DNA of 64,000 nucleotides from Marinomonas posidonica IVIA-Po-181 (GCF_000214215.1 NC_015559.1:3025001-3089000); one strand, 5' to 3'; numbered from the stretch's first letter, positions 39,408 to 49,299 are shown. The notes: generated by a model not told the origin, from the sequence alone. Translations and numbers: made by a program.

Positions 39408-39625
39408 AAACCAAACCAAAAGCAACGCCCCTAACCTCCTAACAACGAAGACTAAAAAATTTCGTAAGACTCGCTGTTTTGACCAAAATCAGCTATATTA
39501 GCGCCCTAAATTCGCAGCGTTTTTCTGTGTAGGCTACAAAAAGCGTCAAAACTGCGTTAAACCCCATTACCAACGTTATTCGTTACCCCTCAACACCACG
39601 TTGGTTCAAAAACAGGAGAGATATT

Positions 39626-40117
39626 TTGCAAGCTGAAGTCGCATTAATCATGGGATCTAAAAGTGATTGGGCCACAATGGAAGGCGCTACCGAAATCATG
39701 GATACCTTGGGCGTGTCTTACCACGTTGAAGTGGTTTCCGCACACCGAACCCCTGTCAAGCTTGCAGAATTTTCAGAAAGTGCCGCCGACAAAGGCTTTA
39801 AAGTCATTATAGGTGGCGCTGGCGGTGCCGCTCATTTACCCGGCATGGTCGCAGCACACACGCATTTACCCGTATTAGGTGTGCCCGTTCAAAGCAAAGC
39901 CTTAAACGGCATGGATAGCCTGCTTTCCATTGCGCAAATGCCCAAAGGGGTTGCGGTCGGTACATTGGCGATTGGCACAGCTGGCGCGTTCAACGCTGGT
40001 CTATTAGCGTGTCAAATTCTAGCCACTTCAAACCCAGAGTTGGCTGAGCGTATTAAGACCTTCCGCCAACAACAAACCGATACGGTTTTGGCTAACCCAG
40101 ATCCAAGAGAGGTGTAA
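39626..40117 (+). CDS. purE: N5-carboxyaminoimidazole ribonucleotide mutase
   Basis: Class I PurE of purine synthesis: N5-CAIR to CAIR. 163 residues. Motifs are MGSKSDW (residues 9-15), VVSAHRTP (about 37-44), [12 protein letters not shown] (about 66-77) and [18 protein letters not shown]. The TTG start at 39626 has AGGAGAG upstream. It is 3 nt from purK, so both form an operon. Confidence 0.94.
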   Translation: MQAEVALIMGSKSDWATMEGATEIMDTLGVSYHVEVVSAHRTPVKLAEFSESAADKGFKVIIGGAGGAAHLPGMVAAHTHLPVLGVPVQSKALNGMDSLLSIAQMPKGVAVGTLAIGTAGAFNAGLLACQILATSNPELAERIKTFRQQQTDTVLANPDPREV

Positions 40118-40120
40118 GCC

Positions 40121-41188
40121 ATGTCTGTATTGTGGGTACTTGGCGCAGGTCAACTTGGCGCCATGCTGAAACACGCTGGCACACCACTGGGTTTAGACAT
40201 TCGTCCGGTGGACATCGAAAGCCATGACACTTTACCACTGCAGCCAGATGACATTGTCACGGCGGAACGTGAAGATTGGCCAAAAACCGATGCCACAACT
40301 CAACTTGCGTCTCATCCTAACTTTGTCAATCTGTCTACTTTCCCTCAGCTGGCAGACCGTCTGACGCAAAAGCAGTGGATTGATAAGCTGGAACTGGCCA
40401 CTGCACCTTGGTTTCCAGTAGAAGCCGACAGCAGCGCCGACTACGCCTACCAAACATTAGGCGACCGCGTACTCATGAAACGTCGTCGCGGTGGTTACGA
40501 TGGCAAAGGTCAATACTGGCTGAAACAAACGGAAGGAACTGACATTCCTGATGACTGGAAAGGCCAAGCCATTGCCGAACAAGCCATTAATTTTGACGAA
40601 GAAGTCTCTTTAGTAGGGGTACGAGGAGCCAATGGTGAAACACACTTTTATCCTCTGACATTAAACCTACACATTAATGGCATTCTCTACGCTTCCATTT
40701 CACCACTACAGCGCCTCGCGCCTTTGCAAAGCAAAGCTGAAGCCATGCTAAGTAAACTTATGGATGCGTTAGACTACGTAGGTGTGATGGCGATGGAATG
40801 TTTCCGTGTTGGCGACGAACTCCTAATCAATGAACTTGCACCTAGGGTTCACAACAGTGGTCACTGGACGCAGGCTGGTGCCAGTGTCAGTCAATTTGAA
40901 AACCACGTACGCGCCGTAAGCGGACAGCCTTTGTCACCTGCGGAAATCAAAGGCCAAAGCATGATGGTTAACCTAATAGGCGTACCTGTGGATTACCAAT
41001 GGCTTAACATTCAGGGACTTGAGTTGTACTGGTACCAAAAAGAAGTGCGCCCTGGTCGCAAAGTCGGCCACCTTAACTTCTGCTCAAATCAGCCTGACGT
41101 TCTTCAAAACGCGCTACAAACCTTGACGTTGCCAGCACCTTACCCAGAGGCCCTAGACTGGCTGAGTCAGAATTTACCGACGGACTAA
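40121..41188 (+). CDS. purK: 5-(carboxyamino)imidazole ribonucleotide synthase
   Basis: ATP-grasp enzyme that carboxylates AIR with bicarbonate and ATP, supplying PurE. 355 residues. WVLGAGQLGAML near the N-terminus, ATP-grasp text RRGGYDGKGQYWL (about 122-134), and the C-terminal NELAPRVHNSGHWTQ with metal ligands. Follows purE by 3 nt; a terminator follows. Confidence 0.94.
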   Translation: MSVLWVLGAGQLGAMLKHAGTPLGLDIRPVDIESHDTLPLQPDDIVTAEREDWPKTDATTQLASHPNFVNLSTFPQLADRLTQKQWIDKLELATAPWFPVEADSSADYAYQTLGDRVLMKRRRGGYDGKGQYWLKQTEGTDIPDDWKGQAIAEQAINFDEEVSLVGVRGANGETHFYPLTLNLHINGILYASISPLQRLAPLQSKAEAMLSKLMDALDYVGVMAMECFRVGDELLINELAPRVHNSGHWTQAGASVSQFENHVRAVSGQPLSPAEIKGQSMMVNLIGVPVDYQWLNIQGLELYWYQKEVRPGRKVGHLNFCSNQPDVLQNALQTLTLPAPYPEALDWLSQNLPTD

Positions 41189-41198
41189 CCCTCCTTGC

Positions 41199-41230
41199 TA
41201 ACATGCCGTATTCCTTACGGCATGTTATTT
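41199..41230 (+). terminator. Terminator after purK
   Basis: TAACATGCCGTA (41199-41210) and TACGGCATGTTA (41216-41227) pair perfectly around TTCCT, followed by a short TTTAT. Confidence 0.75.
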
Positions 41231-41448
41231 ATACTTTGCGTTATCCCATCCTTCAATCTTGCAAAAAAATGTCTAGAAATTTGCAAATAATGAAGATTAT
41301 ATCTTGTTTAGTTTTCAAAACGCCTTATTCTAAAAGCACGAACTAAGCCTTCCGACTGAAACCCATTCAGCACTCAAAAAGGCAAGCCTAATAAAAAAAG
41401 CACTAATATAAAAAAACAGCACGCTACGATGCTGATAAGGAACCTTGA

Positions 41449-41922
41449 ATGAACCATATTGAACTTGATTGCTATGATTGGCGGCTATTACGCGCCTTAC
41501 AGGAAAACGCCCGACTAACCAATGTTGCACTCTCTGAACAGGTCAATCTTTCTCCCTCCCAATGTTCAAGACGCCTTCAAAGGCTTGAACAAAGCAATTT
41601 GATCGAGGCTTACTTTACGCAACTGAATGCCACCGAACTGGGTTACCATGTCACGGCCTTTGTGAACATCACCCTAGATAAGGGCAACAAAGAAGCCGAT
41701 CACCACTTCAAAGAAGCCATTGCGGCCATGCCCAAAGTCTTGGAATGTTATTCTGTCAGTGGCGACGCAGATTATTGGCTCAGAGTGATTAGTGAAGACT
41801 TACCTTCTCTTTCCAACTTCCTCAATGGGTCCATTTCGGCGTTACCCAGTGTGCGAAACCTAACCTCAACACTGGTGCTGAATCGCATCAAAAACGCCCC
41901 ATCAATTCCATTGCCGAACTGA
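41449..41922 (+). CDS. Lrp/AsnC-family transcriptional regulator
   Basis: 157 residues: N-terminal winged helix-turn-helix (about 6-60, DWRLLRALQENARLTNVALSE, LSPSQCSRRLQRLE) and a C-terminal RAM domain (about 70-150, VLECYSVSGDADYWLRV) that binds an amino acid and forms octamers. Target unknown; nearby genes are an MFS permease on the other strand and a distant aromatic aminotransferase. AAGGAA lies before the ATG. The 260-bp upstream region contains AAGATTATATCTT (about 41291), a dyad of Lrp-like character. Confidence 0.88.
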   Translation: MNHIELDCYDWRLLRALQENARLTNVALSEQVNLSPSQCSRRLQRLEQSNLIEAYFTQLNATELGYHVTAFVNITLDKGNKEADHHFKEAIAAMPKVLECYSVSGDADYWLRVISEDLPSLSNFLNGSISALPSVRNLTSTLVLNRIKNAPSIPLPN

Positions 41923-41955
41923 TATCTGTGCTGATCAATAGAAGCACACTGCATG

Positions 41956-41983
41956 AGTGTAAGAGTCTCTTCGCTCTTACACT
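41956..41983. terminator. Shared hairpin between the Lrp-type gene and the MFS gene
   Basis: AGTGTAAGAG (41956-41965) and CTCTTACACT (41974-41983) pair perfectly around an 8-nt loop and cover the MFS stop codon. No T tract on either side, so termination strength is doubtful. Confidence 0.5.
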
Positions 41984-43259
41984 AAGCCTCCGGCAAGCGA
42001 ACCACCACCAACACACCAATCAATGCCAACAGAGAAAACACCAAAACCAAAGCCGGTAATGAAATCAAATTGGTTAAAAGACCAAAAACACTCATTACTA
42101 ACAACATAATCCCAATCACAGTGTTGCTAACCGCCACGTACCGCGTTCTGTCATTCCCTTCTGCTAAATCCACCAAATACGTTTTACGTCCAATACGCAC
42201 GCCCTGATGAGCAACACACAATACAAAATACAAAATCGGCATAAACCAAACCGTTCCGGCAAAATCCGGTAACAACCACATTATGATGAATAACAATACC
42301 CCCACCAACACACCAAGCAAGGTAGAAAACATCATTACCTGACGACTGGAATAATCAGAAAAACGCCCCCAAAAGGGCGAAGAAAGTAAAGAAGCCAAAC
42401 CACTGGCAGCCATAAAAGCCCCCAATACCCAAAGGCCATTGCCCAAATGCTGCTGCGCAATCAACACATAATAGGGTGCACTCAAAGCAGTACACAGCAA
42501 CAACGAGCGAGCGATCACAAAGGTCCGAAAAGACGCATTGGTTTTTAATAAAGAAAGGCTGGAAAACAATTGCCAAAAACGCACTTGAGTTTGATCTATT
42601 TCACTCTTTGGCTCATCAATAAAAGCGTATACCATGGCCGCAAAACACCAGACTAAAGCGCCAATCATCAAACTACTGGCATAAAAAATGGTGTTGCCTT
42701 CCAGTTCAAAAAAGCCGCTAAACACCATCATGAAAGCCACGCCAACGGTAATCAATCCCGCCGCGCTAGAGGACCAACCTGACACTCGACCTCGACGCCC
42801 TTTGGCAATGGTTTTCCCCAAGACATCCTTAGAGGTAATGGAATTTAAGCCTCGAGCCAAGCTAAACACCACCATCAGAGCAATGACACACCAACCTGCC
42901 TTAGCACCTTCTAAAAGCAGAGCCACCACGCCAATCAGTACCACACATAAAGCTTGCAACACACTGCCAATCACCCAAAGCCATTTTCTCAATGCCACAC
43001 GGCGAATGTAATTGGCCATCACCAATTGCGGCAATAAGGCTCCCGACTCTCGGATGGGCACCAGCCAACCTAACAAATAAACCGGTACACCAGCACCTTG
43101 TAATATCCACGGCAAGGTCACTTTAGGATTGATCAAAGCATCACCTAGGTTGATCAATATCTGCGACCAAACCAGCTTTACCACATTGTCTGACTCATTT
43201 CCCTTCGACTTTGCTTTAGGCTTCGACCTATGCTCTTGCTCAGGACTCACTTGCGACAT
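41982..43259 (-). CDS. Major facilitator superfamily transporter, unknown substrate
   Basis: About 425 residues with roughly 12 membrane helices. A charged, cytoplasmic N-tail (PEQEHRSKPKAKSKGNES) precedes helix 1. Loop 2-3 carries an MFS-like basic sequence (RRVALRKW), and a second basic loop follows in the C-half (RFSDYSSRQVMM). The start is placed at ATG 43259, with GGGG upstream; ATG 43274 lacks a ribosome site. No substrate hint from neighbours. Confidence 0.75.
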   Translation of the reverse strand: MSQVSPEQEHRSKPKAKSKGNESDNVVKLVWSQILINLGDALINPKVTLPWILQGAGVPVYLLGWLVPIRESGALLPQLVMANYIRRVALRKWLWVIGSVLQALCVVLIGVVALLLEGAKAGWCVIALMVVFSLARGLNSITSKDVLGKTIAKGRRGRVSGWSSSAAGLITVGVAFMMVFSGFFELEGNTIFYASSLMIGALVWCFAAMVYAFIDEPKSEIDQTQVRFWQLFSSLSLLKTNASFRTFVIARSLLLCTALSAPYYVLIAQQHLGNGLWVLGAFMAASGLASLLSSPFWGRFSDYSSRQVMMFSTLLGVLVGVLLFIIMWLLPDFAGTVWFMPILYFVLCVAHQGVRIGRKTYLVDLAEGNDRTRYVAVSNTVIGIMLLVMSVFGLLTNLISLPALVLVFSLLALIGVLVVVRLPEA

Positions 43260-43352
43260 CCACAACCCCAACATTCAAAAAATAATCACACTAGCATAGC
43301 ATGGCCACAACCTCATAAGGCGGAACAAGAATGAGGCAAATTAATAACATAA

Positions 43353-44552
43353 CTAGGAGAAGGAGGTTGCTAGTGTTGCTCTGATCATCCAGTTTCTTGG
43401 GGTTAACGAGCCATCACAGAAGGCGCCAATGTCTACTTGGTAACCCTGCTCTTGCAGGAAAATCGCACGATCTAAGACGAGCCAGTATTCTAAGGCTGGT
43501 CGAAACCATTGGCTGATGGCTTGTTGTTTTTGCATGGCATGATAGCGTTGTTCAGCAAGGTGTTGGAAGGCTTCGAACGGCTGCTGAACGATCAAGTGTG
43601 TCAGCTGTTTTTGTTCGGCGGCCCATTGGCAAAACCCGACGAAGCCCTGGCTTAGGAGGGCTTTTTGAATGGAAGGCACAGCAAGATATTGGTCTGTTTG
43701 TCGGACATGACGCTGCCAAAGATCAAACCCCAAGCGATAGGTCAGTTCTTGCTTTTGCAATCGCTGCTCTCTGGCATTGGCCGTAGCAATTTGTTTTACC
43801 GCCAACTTTAAATCCGCTTTGCGTAAGCTCAGTTTAGCCTGTGAAGCCAATCTAGATAAAGGGTGATATTCTTCAGCTCGGGTAAGATGATAACAACAAG
43901 GCGCAATACAGATATGAGGCGTGTTGAGTCTGCTGACCTGCTCTAACAGCACTCGATGCAAGTCTCCGCAGGCATGCAATGCCACGACGCACTCAGCCGT
44001 TTCTAGAGGCTCTATTGACGGGTTTGTCAGCACATCCGCACAATGAAAATGCTGCTTAAGGGAAAGTTGTTGTGCTTTTTGCTGCCCTGCATCACATAAA
44101 CTCTTTTGCCATTCAATACTGGCCACTTGTTTGTTCCCTTGAAAAGCCAGATATTTACCAAGGTGCCCCTTACCCGCACACCACTCCAAATAGCGATCAA
44201 CCACGGGTGTACGAGCCGCAAACGCTTCAATCTGTGACCATTTACGCCCTTTGACGCCTGCCGCCAAATAAGCGGGCGGTTGAGAAGCGTCTCGCCTAGC
44301 CTGTATCGTCGCTAAAAAGGTTTGTGGCCAATGAAAAAATTGCGCTAGGCTGGGCTGCACATTGATTATCTCATCGACTTGGTCAGCATCTTCAAGGTCC
44401 ACTTCCTGTTGAGCATTTAACCACTTAGCTAAGGCGGGATACGCCTCCTGCCAAGGCAAGTTTAAATTGGCAAAACTATCAAATTGCCACAGCGATTTAT
44501 GTTGATGCAACCACAGATCTAAAGCTTGGAAACGGGTTTGAAGATGGTTCAT
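43353..44552 (-). CDS. SAM-dependent methyltransferase-like protein, unknown target
   Basis: 399 residues, with a Rossmann methyltransferase motif I YLEWCAGKGHLGKYLA (about 120-135), a motif like ALHACGDLHR (about 195-204) and CCYH (about 220). This pattern resembles the GSTCD/METTL25-like methyltransferase group rather than a tRNA or DNA methylase. C-terminal helices (about 300-395) have no assigned role. Trp-rich and His-rich with high Gln content. No ribosome site before ATG 44552. Substrate and function are not known to me. Confidence 0.75.
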   Translation of the reverse strand: MNHLQTRFQALDLWLHQHKSLWQFDSFANLNLPWQEAYPALAKWLNAQQEVDLEDADQVDEIINVQPSLAQFFHWPQTFLATIQARRDASQPPAYLAAGVKGRKWSQIEAFAARTPVVDRYLEWCAGKGHLGKYLAFQGNKQVASIEWQKSLCDAGQQKAQQLSLKQHFHCADVLTNPSIEPLETAECVVALHACGDLHRVLLEQVSRLNTPHICIAPCCYHLTRAEEYHPLSRLASQAKLSLRKADLKLAVKQIATANAREQRLQKQELTYRLGFDLWQRHVRQTDQYLAVPSIQKALLSQGFVGFCQWAAEQKQLTHLIVQQPFEAFQHLAEQRYHAMQKQQAISQWFRPALEYWLVLDRAIFLQEQGYQVDIGAFCDGSLTPRNWMIRATLATSFS

Positions 44553-44708
44553 AAGTAGAAGGAGTTACGCGGCCAATTAAAGTGTCTTGATTTCTTGACA
44601 GTGAGAGGGAAATTTCCCTTTTGATTGCATTGTATTTTGCCATAAATACGGCAGAATGACGTATTGTATATTGTAATCAAAAATACACTCAAGGACCCCA
44701 ACCAAATC

Positions 44709-45905
44709 ATGTTTAAGCATCTTCAAGTCGTACCAGGCGATCCACTTTTAGCTCTTATCATTGCTCACCAAAAAGACACCAACCCGAAGAAAATTGACCT
44801 TGGAGTCGGTGTCTATAAAGACGATAAGGGTAAAACACCTATTTTAAATAGTATAAAAAAAGCGGAAGCCATTTTGCTTGAGCAAGAAGAGTCTAAAAGC
44901 TACTTAGGCATTTACGGCGCAGCCGAATTCGAAGCCATTATTCAAGATCTAATCTTGGGCGACAACAACCCGATCCTAGGTTCTGGCCGTATTCGCTCAA
45001 CCCAAACACCGGGTGGCACAGGCGCGTTAAAAGTCGCCGCTGATTTCATTAGTGCAAACCTATCCGGTGCGCGTCTTTGGGTAAGCGATCCAACATGGGG
45101 AAATCACGAATCCATCTTTAACTCGGCCGGTGTGGAAGTAATACCTTACCCATACTACGATCCAGCAACAAATGGCTTGCGCTTTAACGATATGATGAGC
45201 AAGTTGGAAGCTGACGCCAAAGAAGGTGATGTATTACTATTGCACGCTTGCTGCCACAACCCAACGGGGATTGATCTGCAGTTAGAGCAATGGAAGGTCA
45301 TTACTGACTTTGTTAAACGTCGTGGCTTACTACCATTGGTCGATGCCGCTTACCAAGGCTTCGGCGACGGTTTAGATGAAGACATGGCTGGCCTACGTCA
45401 TATGGCAGCCAATGTTGATAACATGCTGATTGCGAACTCTTTCTCGAAGAATTTCGGCATTTATCGCGAGCGTTGTGGTGGTTTAAGTGTCATTGCGACA
45501 ACGACAACAGAAGCCGATGCTGCCTTCTCTATTATCGGTAAAGCCATTCGTGCCAATTACTCTATGCCACCTGCACATGGTGCGGCGGTGGTTTACACCA
45601 TTATGAGTCGTCCTGAACTGAAAGCAGAATGGCAGCAAGAAGTGGCTGAGATGCGCAACCGCATCAATGGTTTGCGTGAGAAATTAGTCATGAAGTTAGC
45701 CGCATCAGGAGTCAGCAAAGATTTCAGCTTTATTAAGGATCAGCGCGGTATGTTCTCCTATTCTGGCTTGACACTAGAGCAAGTTCGTCGTCTGCGCAGT
45801 GATTACGCCATCTACATTGCCGACACAGGCCGTATGAGTGTGGCAGGCGTTAGCGATGACAACATAGATTATCTATGCGAAAGCATTGCTAAGGTCGTTG
45901 GTTAA
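44709..45905 (+). CDS. tyrB: Aromatic-amino-acid/aspartate aminotransferase (class I)
   Basis: PLP enzyme that interconverts tyrosine, phenylalanine or aspartate with their keto acids and 2-oxoglutarate. 398 residues from ATG 44709 (MFKHLQVVPGDPLLALI), close to E. coli AspC/TyrB (396-397). The PLP lysine is Lys247 in SFSKNFGIYRERCG, and HNPTG, VDAAYQGFGDG and RGMFSYSG are present. An in-frame ATG at 44664 lies far from AAGGA (44691-44695). TyrB versus AspC specificity cannot be decided by eye. A 14-bp perfect palindrome AGGGAAATTTCCCT (44606-44619) lies upstream. Confidence 0.88.
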   Translation: MFKHLQVVPGDPLLALIIAHQKDTNPKKIDLGVGVYKDDKGKTPILNSIKKAEAILLEQEESKSYLGIYGAAEFEAIIQDLILGDNNPILGSGRIRSTQTPGGTGALKVAADFISANLSGARLWVSDPTWGNHESIFNSAGVEVIPYPYYDPATNGLRFNDMMSKLEADAKEGDVLLLHACCHNPTGIDLQLEQWKVITDFVKRRGLLPLVDAAYQGFGDGLDEDMAGLRHMAANVDNMLIANSFSKNFGIYRERCGGLSVIATTTTEADAAFSIIGKAIRANYSMPPAHGAAVVYTIMSRPELKAEWQQEVAEMRNRINGLREKLVMKLAASGVSKDFSFIKDQRGMFSYSGLTLEQVRRLRSDYAIYIADTGRMSVAGVSDDNIDYLCESIAKVVG

Positions 45906-45923
45906 AGCCAAGGTAGCAAGCAT

Positions 45924-45957
45924 AAAAAACGGAGCAATGTGATTGCTCCGTTTTTTT
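45924..45957. terminator. Bidirectional terminator after tyrB
   Basis: CGGAGCAAT and ATTGCTCCG pair around GTG, with AAAAAA before and TTTTTTT after. Shared with the convergent UPF0149 gene. Confidence 0.92.
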
Positions 45958-45977
45958 GATTCATAGCGCCGTATCAA

Positions 45978-46592
45978 TTAATGCAAAATACGAGTATCGG
46001 AAGCGTTTTCACCGACCTGCATTTCTGGGTGGTAATGTTGAATCAAGCGTTGCACTGAAGGCTCGATCATTTCTCGCCAAAAGCTCACTTCTTCTTCCAT
46101 CATTTTATTCAGTTTGGCTATCCCGGCATCCGTACCAAACAATCTAACCGGTGCTAATGTCTCATCAAAAAAGTCACGATCACCGCCAATGCCGACCCCC
46201 AATAACTTAGCACCACGCACAAAACCAGCACACCATTCTTCCACAAGAATTTTAGATTCGCCTTCGTATTCTTGCTCCAGATAAACTGGGCTAAACTCAC
46301 CGAACAATAAGCTGTTCATGGCTTCCATGTACATGATTAACACTAAGCTGAGGAACTCATCTTCTTGTTCCGCAGACTCCCAGACAGGCTGATCTTCGTC
46401 AGCCCCCCAAATAGCATTAAGCCAGAGATCAGGCTCTAATTCTTTTGCAGAACAGCCAAGTGAGGTCAGAAAACCATCTAATTCAGACACACAAAGCAGC
46501 GATCTGTCTGTACCGAATTTCAGTAAATAGTGGTCAATTTTTTCGTACAGCACTTCTTCACTGATAATTTCATCATCTATTTCTTCAGACAT
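45978..46592 (-). CDS. UPF0149/YecA-family protein
   Basis: 204 residues, acidic. The family core LDGFLTSLGCS lies at about 39-49, and further helices are EEWCAGFVRGA. No C-terminal SEC-C zinc motif is present, unlike E. coli YecA (which ends with Cys-x-Cys). Function unknown; other members have been placed near aminopeptidases or ubiquinone genes, but here it sits alone between tyrB and parE. Confidence 0.82.
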   Translation of the reverse strand: MSEEIDDEIISEEVLYEKIDHYLLKFGTDRSLLCVSELDGFLTSLGCSAKELEPDLWLNAIWGADEDQPVWESAEQEDEFLSLVLIMYMEAMNSLLFGEFSPVYLEQEYEGESKILVEEWCAGFVRGAKLLGVGIGGDRDFFDETLAPVRLFGTDAGIAKLNKMMEEEVSFWREMIEPSVQRLIQHYHPEMQVGENASDTRILH

Positions 46593-46662
46593 TCACTTAT
46601 TCCAATTCATTGGACAATACTCTAAGTTTAGCTCGCCTTATTGAAGACGAAAGGTCTTTTTA

Positions 46663-48561
46663 CTAATCCACAATCGCTAGATTACCGTAGGTTTCCAACC
46701 AATTTTTACGGTCCCCTGCGCGTTTCTTAGACAACAGTTTATCGAGCAGTTCGTCTGTATCCAGCTTATCTTCCATGGTCAATTGGATTAAGCGGCGAGT
46801 ATCAGGTGCCATTGTCGTTTCACGCAATTGCGATGGATTCATCTCACCCAAACCTTTGAATCGCTGTACATTCGGTGTGCTGCGTTTGTTCTCCGCGGCA
46901 ATCTTATGCAGGATGATGTCTTTTTCTTCATCATCCAACGCATAGTGAACTTCTTTGCCAACATCAATTCGATACAAAGGTGGCATGGCCACAAAAACAT
47001 GACCTTTGTTTACTAAGGCGGGGAAATGACGAACAAACAGAGCACAAATCAAGGTCGCGATGTGCAAACCATCTGAGTCGGCATCGGCTAAAATACACAC
47101 CTTACCATAACGCAAACTGCTTAAGTCCTCATCACTTGGATCGACTCCAAGCGCCACTGAGATATCGTGAATTTCTTGCGAGGCTAATACTTGACCGGAG
47201 TCCACTTCCCAAGAATTTAGGATCTTACCGCGCAACGGCAAAATCGCTTGAAAGTCTTTTTCTCGGGCCTGTTTTGCCGATCCACCAGCCGAATCCCCTT
47301 CCACTAAAAAAAGCTCACTTCGAGTCGAATCTTGACCAGCACAATCTGCTAGCTTACCTGGCAGTGCCGGACCTTGAGTGACTTTCTTACGAACCACTTT
47401 TTTACTGGCTTTCAATCGTTTTTGAGCACTATTAATGACCAACTCAGCGATTTTTTTACCATCTTCTACATGCTTGTTTAACCATAAGCTAAACGCATCT
47501 TTTACCGTAGCAGAAATGAAAGGCACGATTTGACGAGATGAAAGTCTTTCTTTAGTTTGACCAGAAAACTGCGGTTCTTGCAACTTAGCAGATAAAACAT
47601 AACTGCAACGATCCCACACATCTTCCGCCGTTAATTTAATGCCACGGGGCAACAGACTGTGAAAGTCACAAAACTCCCGAATCGCATCCAATAATCCTGT
47701 GCGTAAACCATTCACATGGGTACCGCCCTGTGCTGTTGGGATTAAGTTGACATAACTTTCTGTCACCAACTCGCCACCTTCAGGCAGCCATTGTACGGCC
47801 CAATCTACGCCCTGTGTTTTTTCTGTCAGACCGCCCACGAATGGTTGTTCAGGCAATAAAACAAAGCCTTCATTCGCCGCAGCTAGGTAATCATTCAGTC
47901 CTTCTTGGAAGAACCATTCTTCTCGTTCTTCTTCGCTGCCACTCTGGTCAATAAAGACCATATGCAAACCAGAACACAGAACCGCTTTGGCTTTTAACAA
48001 ATGCTTTAATCGAGACAGGGAAAACTTCGGACTATCGAAGTACTTTGGATCGGCACTGAACTTGACCTTAGTTCCGGTATTTTTCTTCCCAACCGTGCCA
48101 ATTTCTTTTAACTCGGAGGTTTTAAAACCATGTTCAAAACCAATATGGTATTGAATTCCGTTACGCTTAACCCACACTTCTAACGAGGTCGACAAAGCAT
48201 TCACCACGGACACCCCTACCCCGTGGAGACCACCGGAGAACTGGTAATTATCACCAGAAAATTTACCACCAGCATGCAGCTTTGTCAGAATCAATTCGAC
48301 CCCTGATACACCTTCTTCTGGGTGAATATCCACTGGCATACCACGGCCATTGTCTTCCACACTCAATGAGCCATCTTTATACAATATGACTTCAATTCGA
48401 TCGGCATGTTTGGCTAACGCTTCATCCACTGAGTTATCGATGACTTCTTGTCCAAGATGATTTGGACGGGTTGTGTCCGTATACATTCCAGGACGCTTTT
48501 GTACTGGTTCTAGTCCGCTGAGAACCTCTATCGATCCGGCGTTATATTCTTTTACTGACAT
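46663..48561 (-). CDS. parE: DNA topoisomerase IV subunit B
   Basis: GHKL ATPase subunit that decatenates chromosomes with ParC. 632 residues from ATG 48561 (MSVKEYNAGSIEVL); a TTG at 48579 is an alternative. ATP site: VIDNSVDEAL (Asn about 42), EDNGRGMPVDIHPEEG (about 70-85), GLHGVGVSVVNAL (about 112-124). The TOPRIM domain shows LFLVEGDSAGGSAKQAR (about 405-421) and LADADSDGLH. QRFKGLGEMN is the family end motif. parC is not in the window. It heads, in the transcription sense, after yqiA-yqiB-acyltransferase-nudF. Confidence 0.95.
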   Translation of the reverse strand: MSVKEYNAGSIEVLSGLEPVQKRPGMYTDTTRPNHLGQEVIDNSVDEALAKHADRIEVILYKDGSLSVEDNGRGMPVDIHPEEGVSGVELILTKLHAGGKFSGDNYQFSGGLHGVGVSVVNALSTSLEVWVKRNGIQYHIGFEHGFKTSELKEIGTVGKKNTGTKVKFSADPKYFDSPKFSLSRLKHLLKAKAVLCSGLHMVFIDQSGSEEEREEWFFQEGLNDYLAAANEGFVLLPEQPFVGGLTEKTQGVDWAVQWLPEGGELVTESYVNLIPTAQGGTHVNGLRTGLLDAIREFCDFHSLLPRGIKLTAEDVWDRCSYVLSAKLQEPQFSGQTKERLSSRQIVPFISATVKDAFSLWLNKHVEDGKKIAELVINSAQKRLKASKKVVRKKVTQGPALPGKLADCAGQDSTRSELFLVEGDSAGGSAKQAREKDFQAILPLRGKILNSWEVDSGQVLASQEIHDISVALGVDPSDEDLSSLRYGKVCILADADSDGLHIATLICALFVRHFPALVNKGHVFVAMPPLYRIDVGKEVHYALDDEEKDIILHKIAAENKRSTPNVQRFKGLGEMNPSQLRETTMAPDTRRLIQLTMEDKLDTDELLDKLLSKKRAGDRKNWLETYGNLAIVD

Positions 48562-48691
48562 GCGAGTTTTTTCTTCCAAGTTGATCGTGCCAACCTTTTG
48601 TCATTTGGTATGGCAGGCGAGTATAAAAAGATTGCACTAGAGTCTATCACTGCTTTTACAAAGTTTGAAATAGTGCAATAAAAGCATGATC

Positions 48692-49273
48692 TTAGTTGGT
48701 TGTTATTTCAGCAAATTTAAAAATATCGGCACTGAAACGTTGAAAGTCTGTGAAGCTATGATCACCGCCCTTTTCGTGCGTCAATTTAGCCGCATCGGGA
48801 AAAGCTTGCAATGCGGCCCGGTAGTCCAATACTTCATCCCCTTCCTGCACCATTAACCAATAACGCGGCGATGTCGGCGCGGCAACCACTAGCGCCTCTA
48901 ATTCCACCATGTGCTCATCGGTCAGCTCATACATTTCATTTGTATAGGGATTCAATTGGGGACCTAAATAGTCTTTAAGTAACATCGGCGCTTGCATCGC
49001 AGGATTCACTAAAATGCTCTTGATAGCATATTTTTCCGTCAAATAAACAGCATAAAAACCACCTAAAGAACTGCCTATTAAGGTGACGCCTTGCCACAGG
49101 TTGGCTTCTATTAGTTCTTCAAGTTGCTGTATGGCCAATTTAGGCTGCCATGATAACCTAGGTGAAATAAAAGTGTCTTCTGCATGAAAGGAATGTGCCG
49201 CTTGTTTTAAGACATTGGCTTTATGAGAACACTCTGAGCTGTTAAAACCATGAATGTAGATTAAAACCGCCAT
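48692..49273 (-). CDS. yqiA: YqiA-type esterase
   Basis: 193-residue alpha/beta hydrolase. Nucleophile elbow GSSLGG (Ser about 68), Asp in QEGDEVLDY, His in KGGDHSF (about 172). E. coli YqiA hydrolyses palmitoyl-CoA and nitrophenyl esters; natural substrate unknown. GAGAGG precedes ATG 49273. Same order as in E. coli (parE-yqiA). Confidence 0.9.
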   Translation of the reverse strand: MAVLIYIHGFNSSECSHKANVLKQAAHSFHAEDTFISPRLSWQPKLAIQQLEELIEANLWQGVTLIGSSLGGFYAVYLTEKYAIKSILVNPAMQAPMLLKDYLGPQLNPYTNEMYELTDEHMVELEALVVAAPTSPRYWLMVQEGDEVLDYRAALQAFPDAAKLTHEKGGDHSFTDFQRFSADIFKFAEITTN

Positions 49274-49299
49274 TTAATCCTCTCTTAAGCAAATAGGAA

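Noticed and set aside
39391..39625. PurR operator or purine riboswitch before purE
   Set aside because: Only a 7-bp dyad (ACCAACG/CGTTGGT) with a long loop; no match to PurR or riboswitch core.
44632..44649. TyrR box upstream of tyrB
   Set aside because: The invariant G and C are 16 bp apart here, whereas TyrR boxes need 14.
46980..47381. 133-residue frame antisense to parE
   Set aside because: Shadow frame of a conserved gene.
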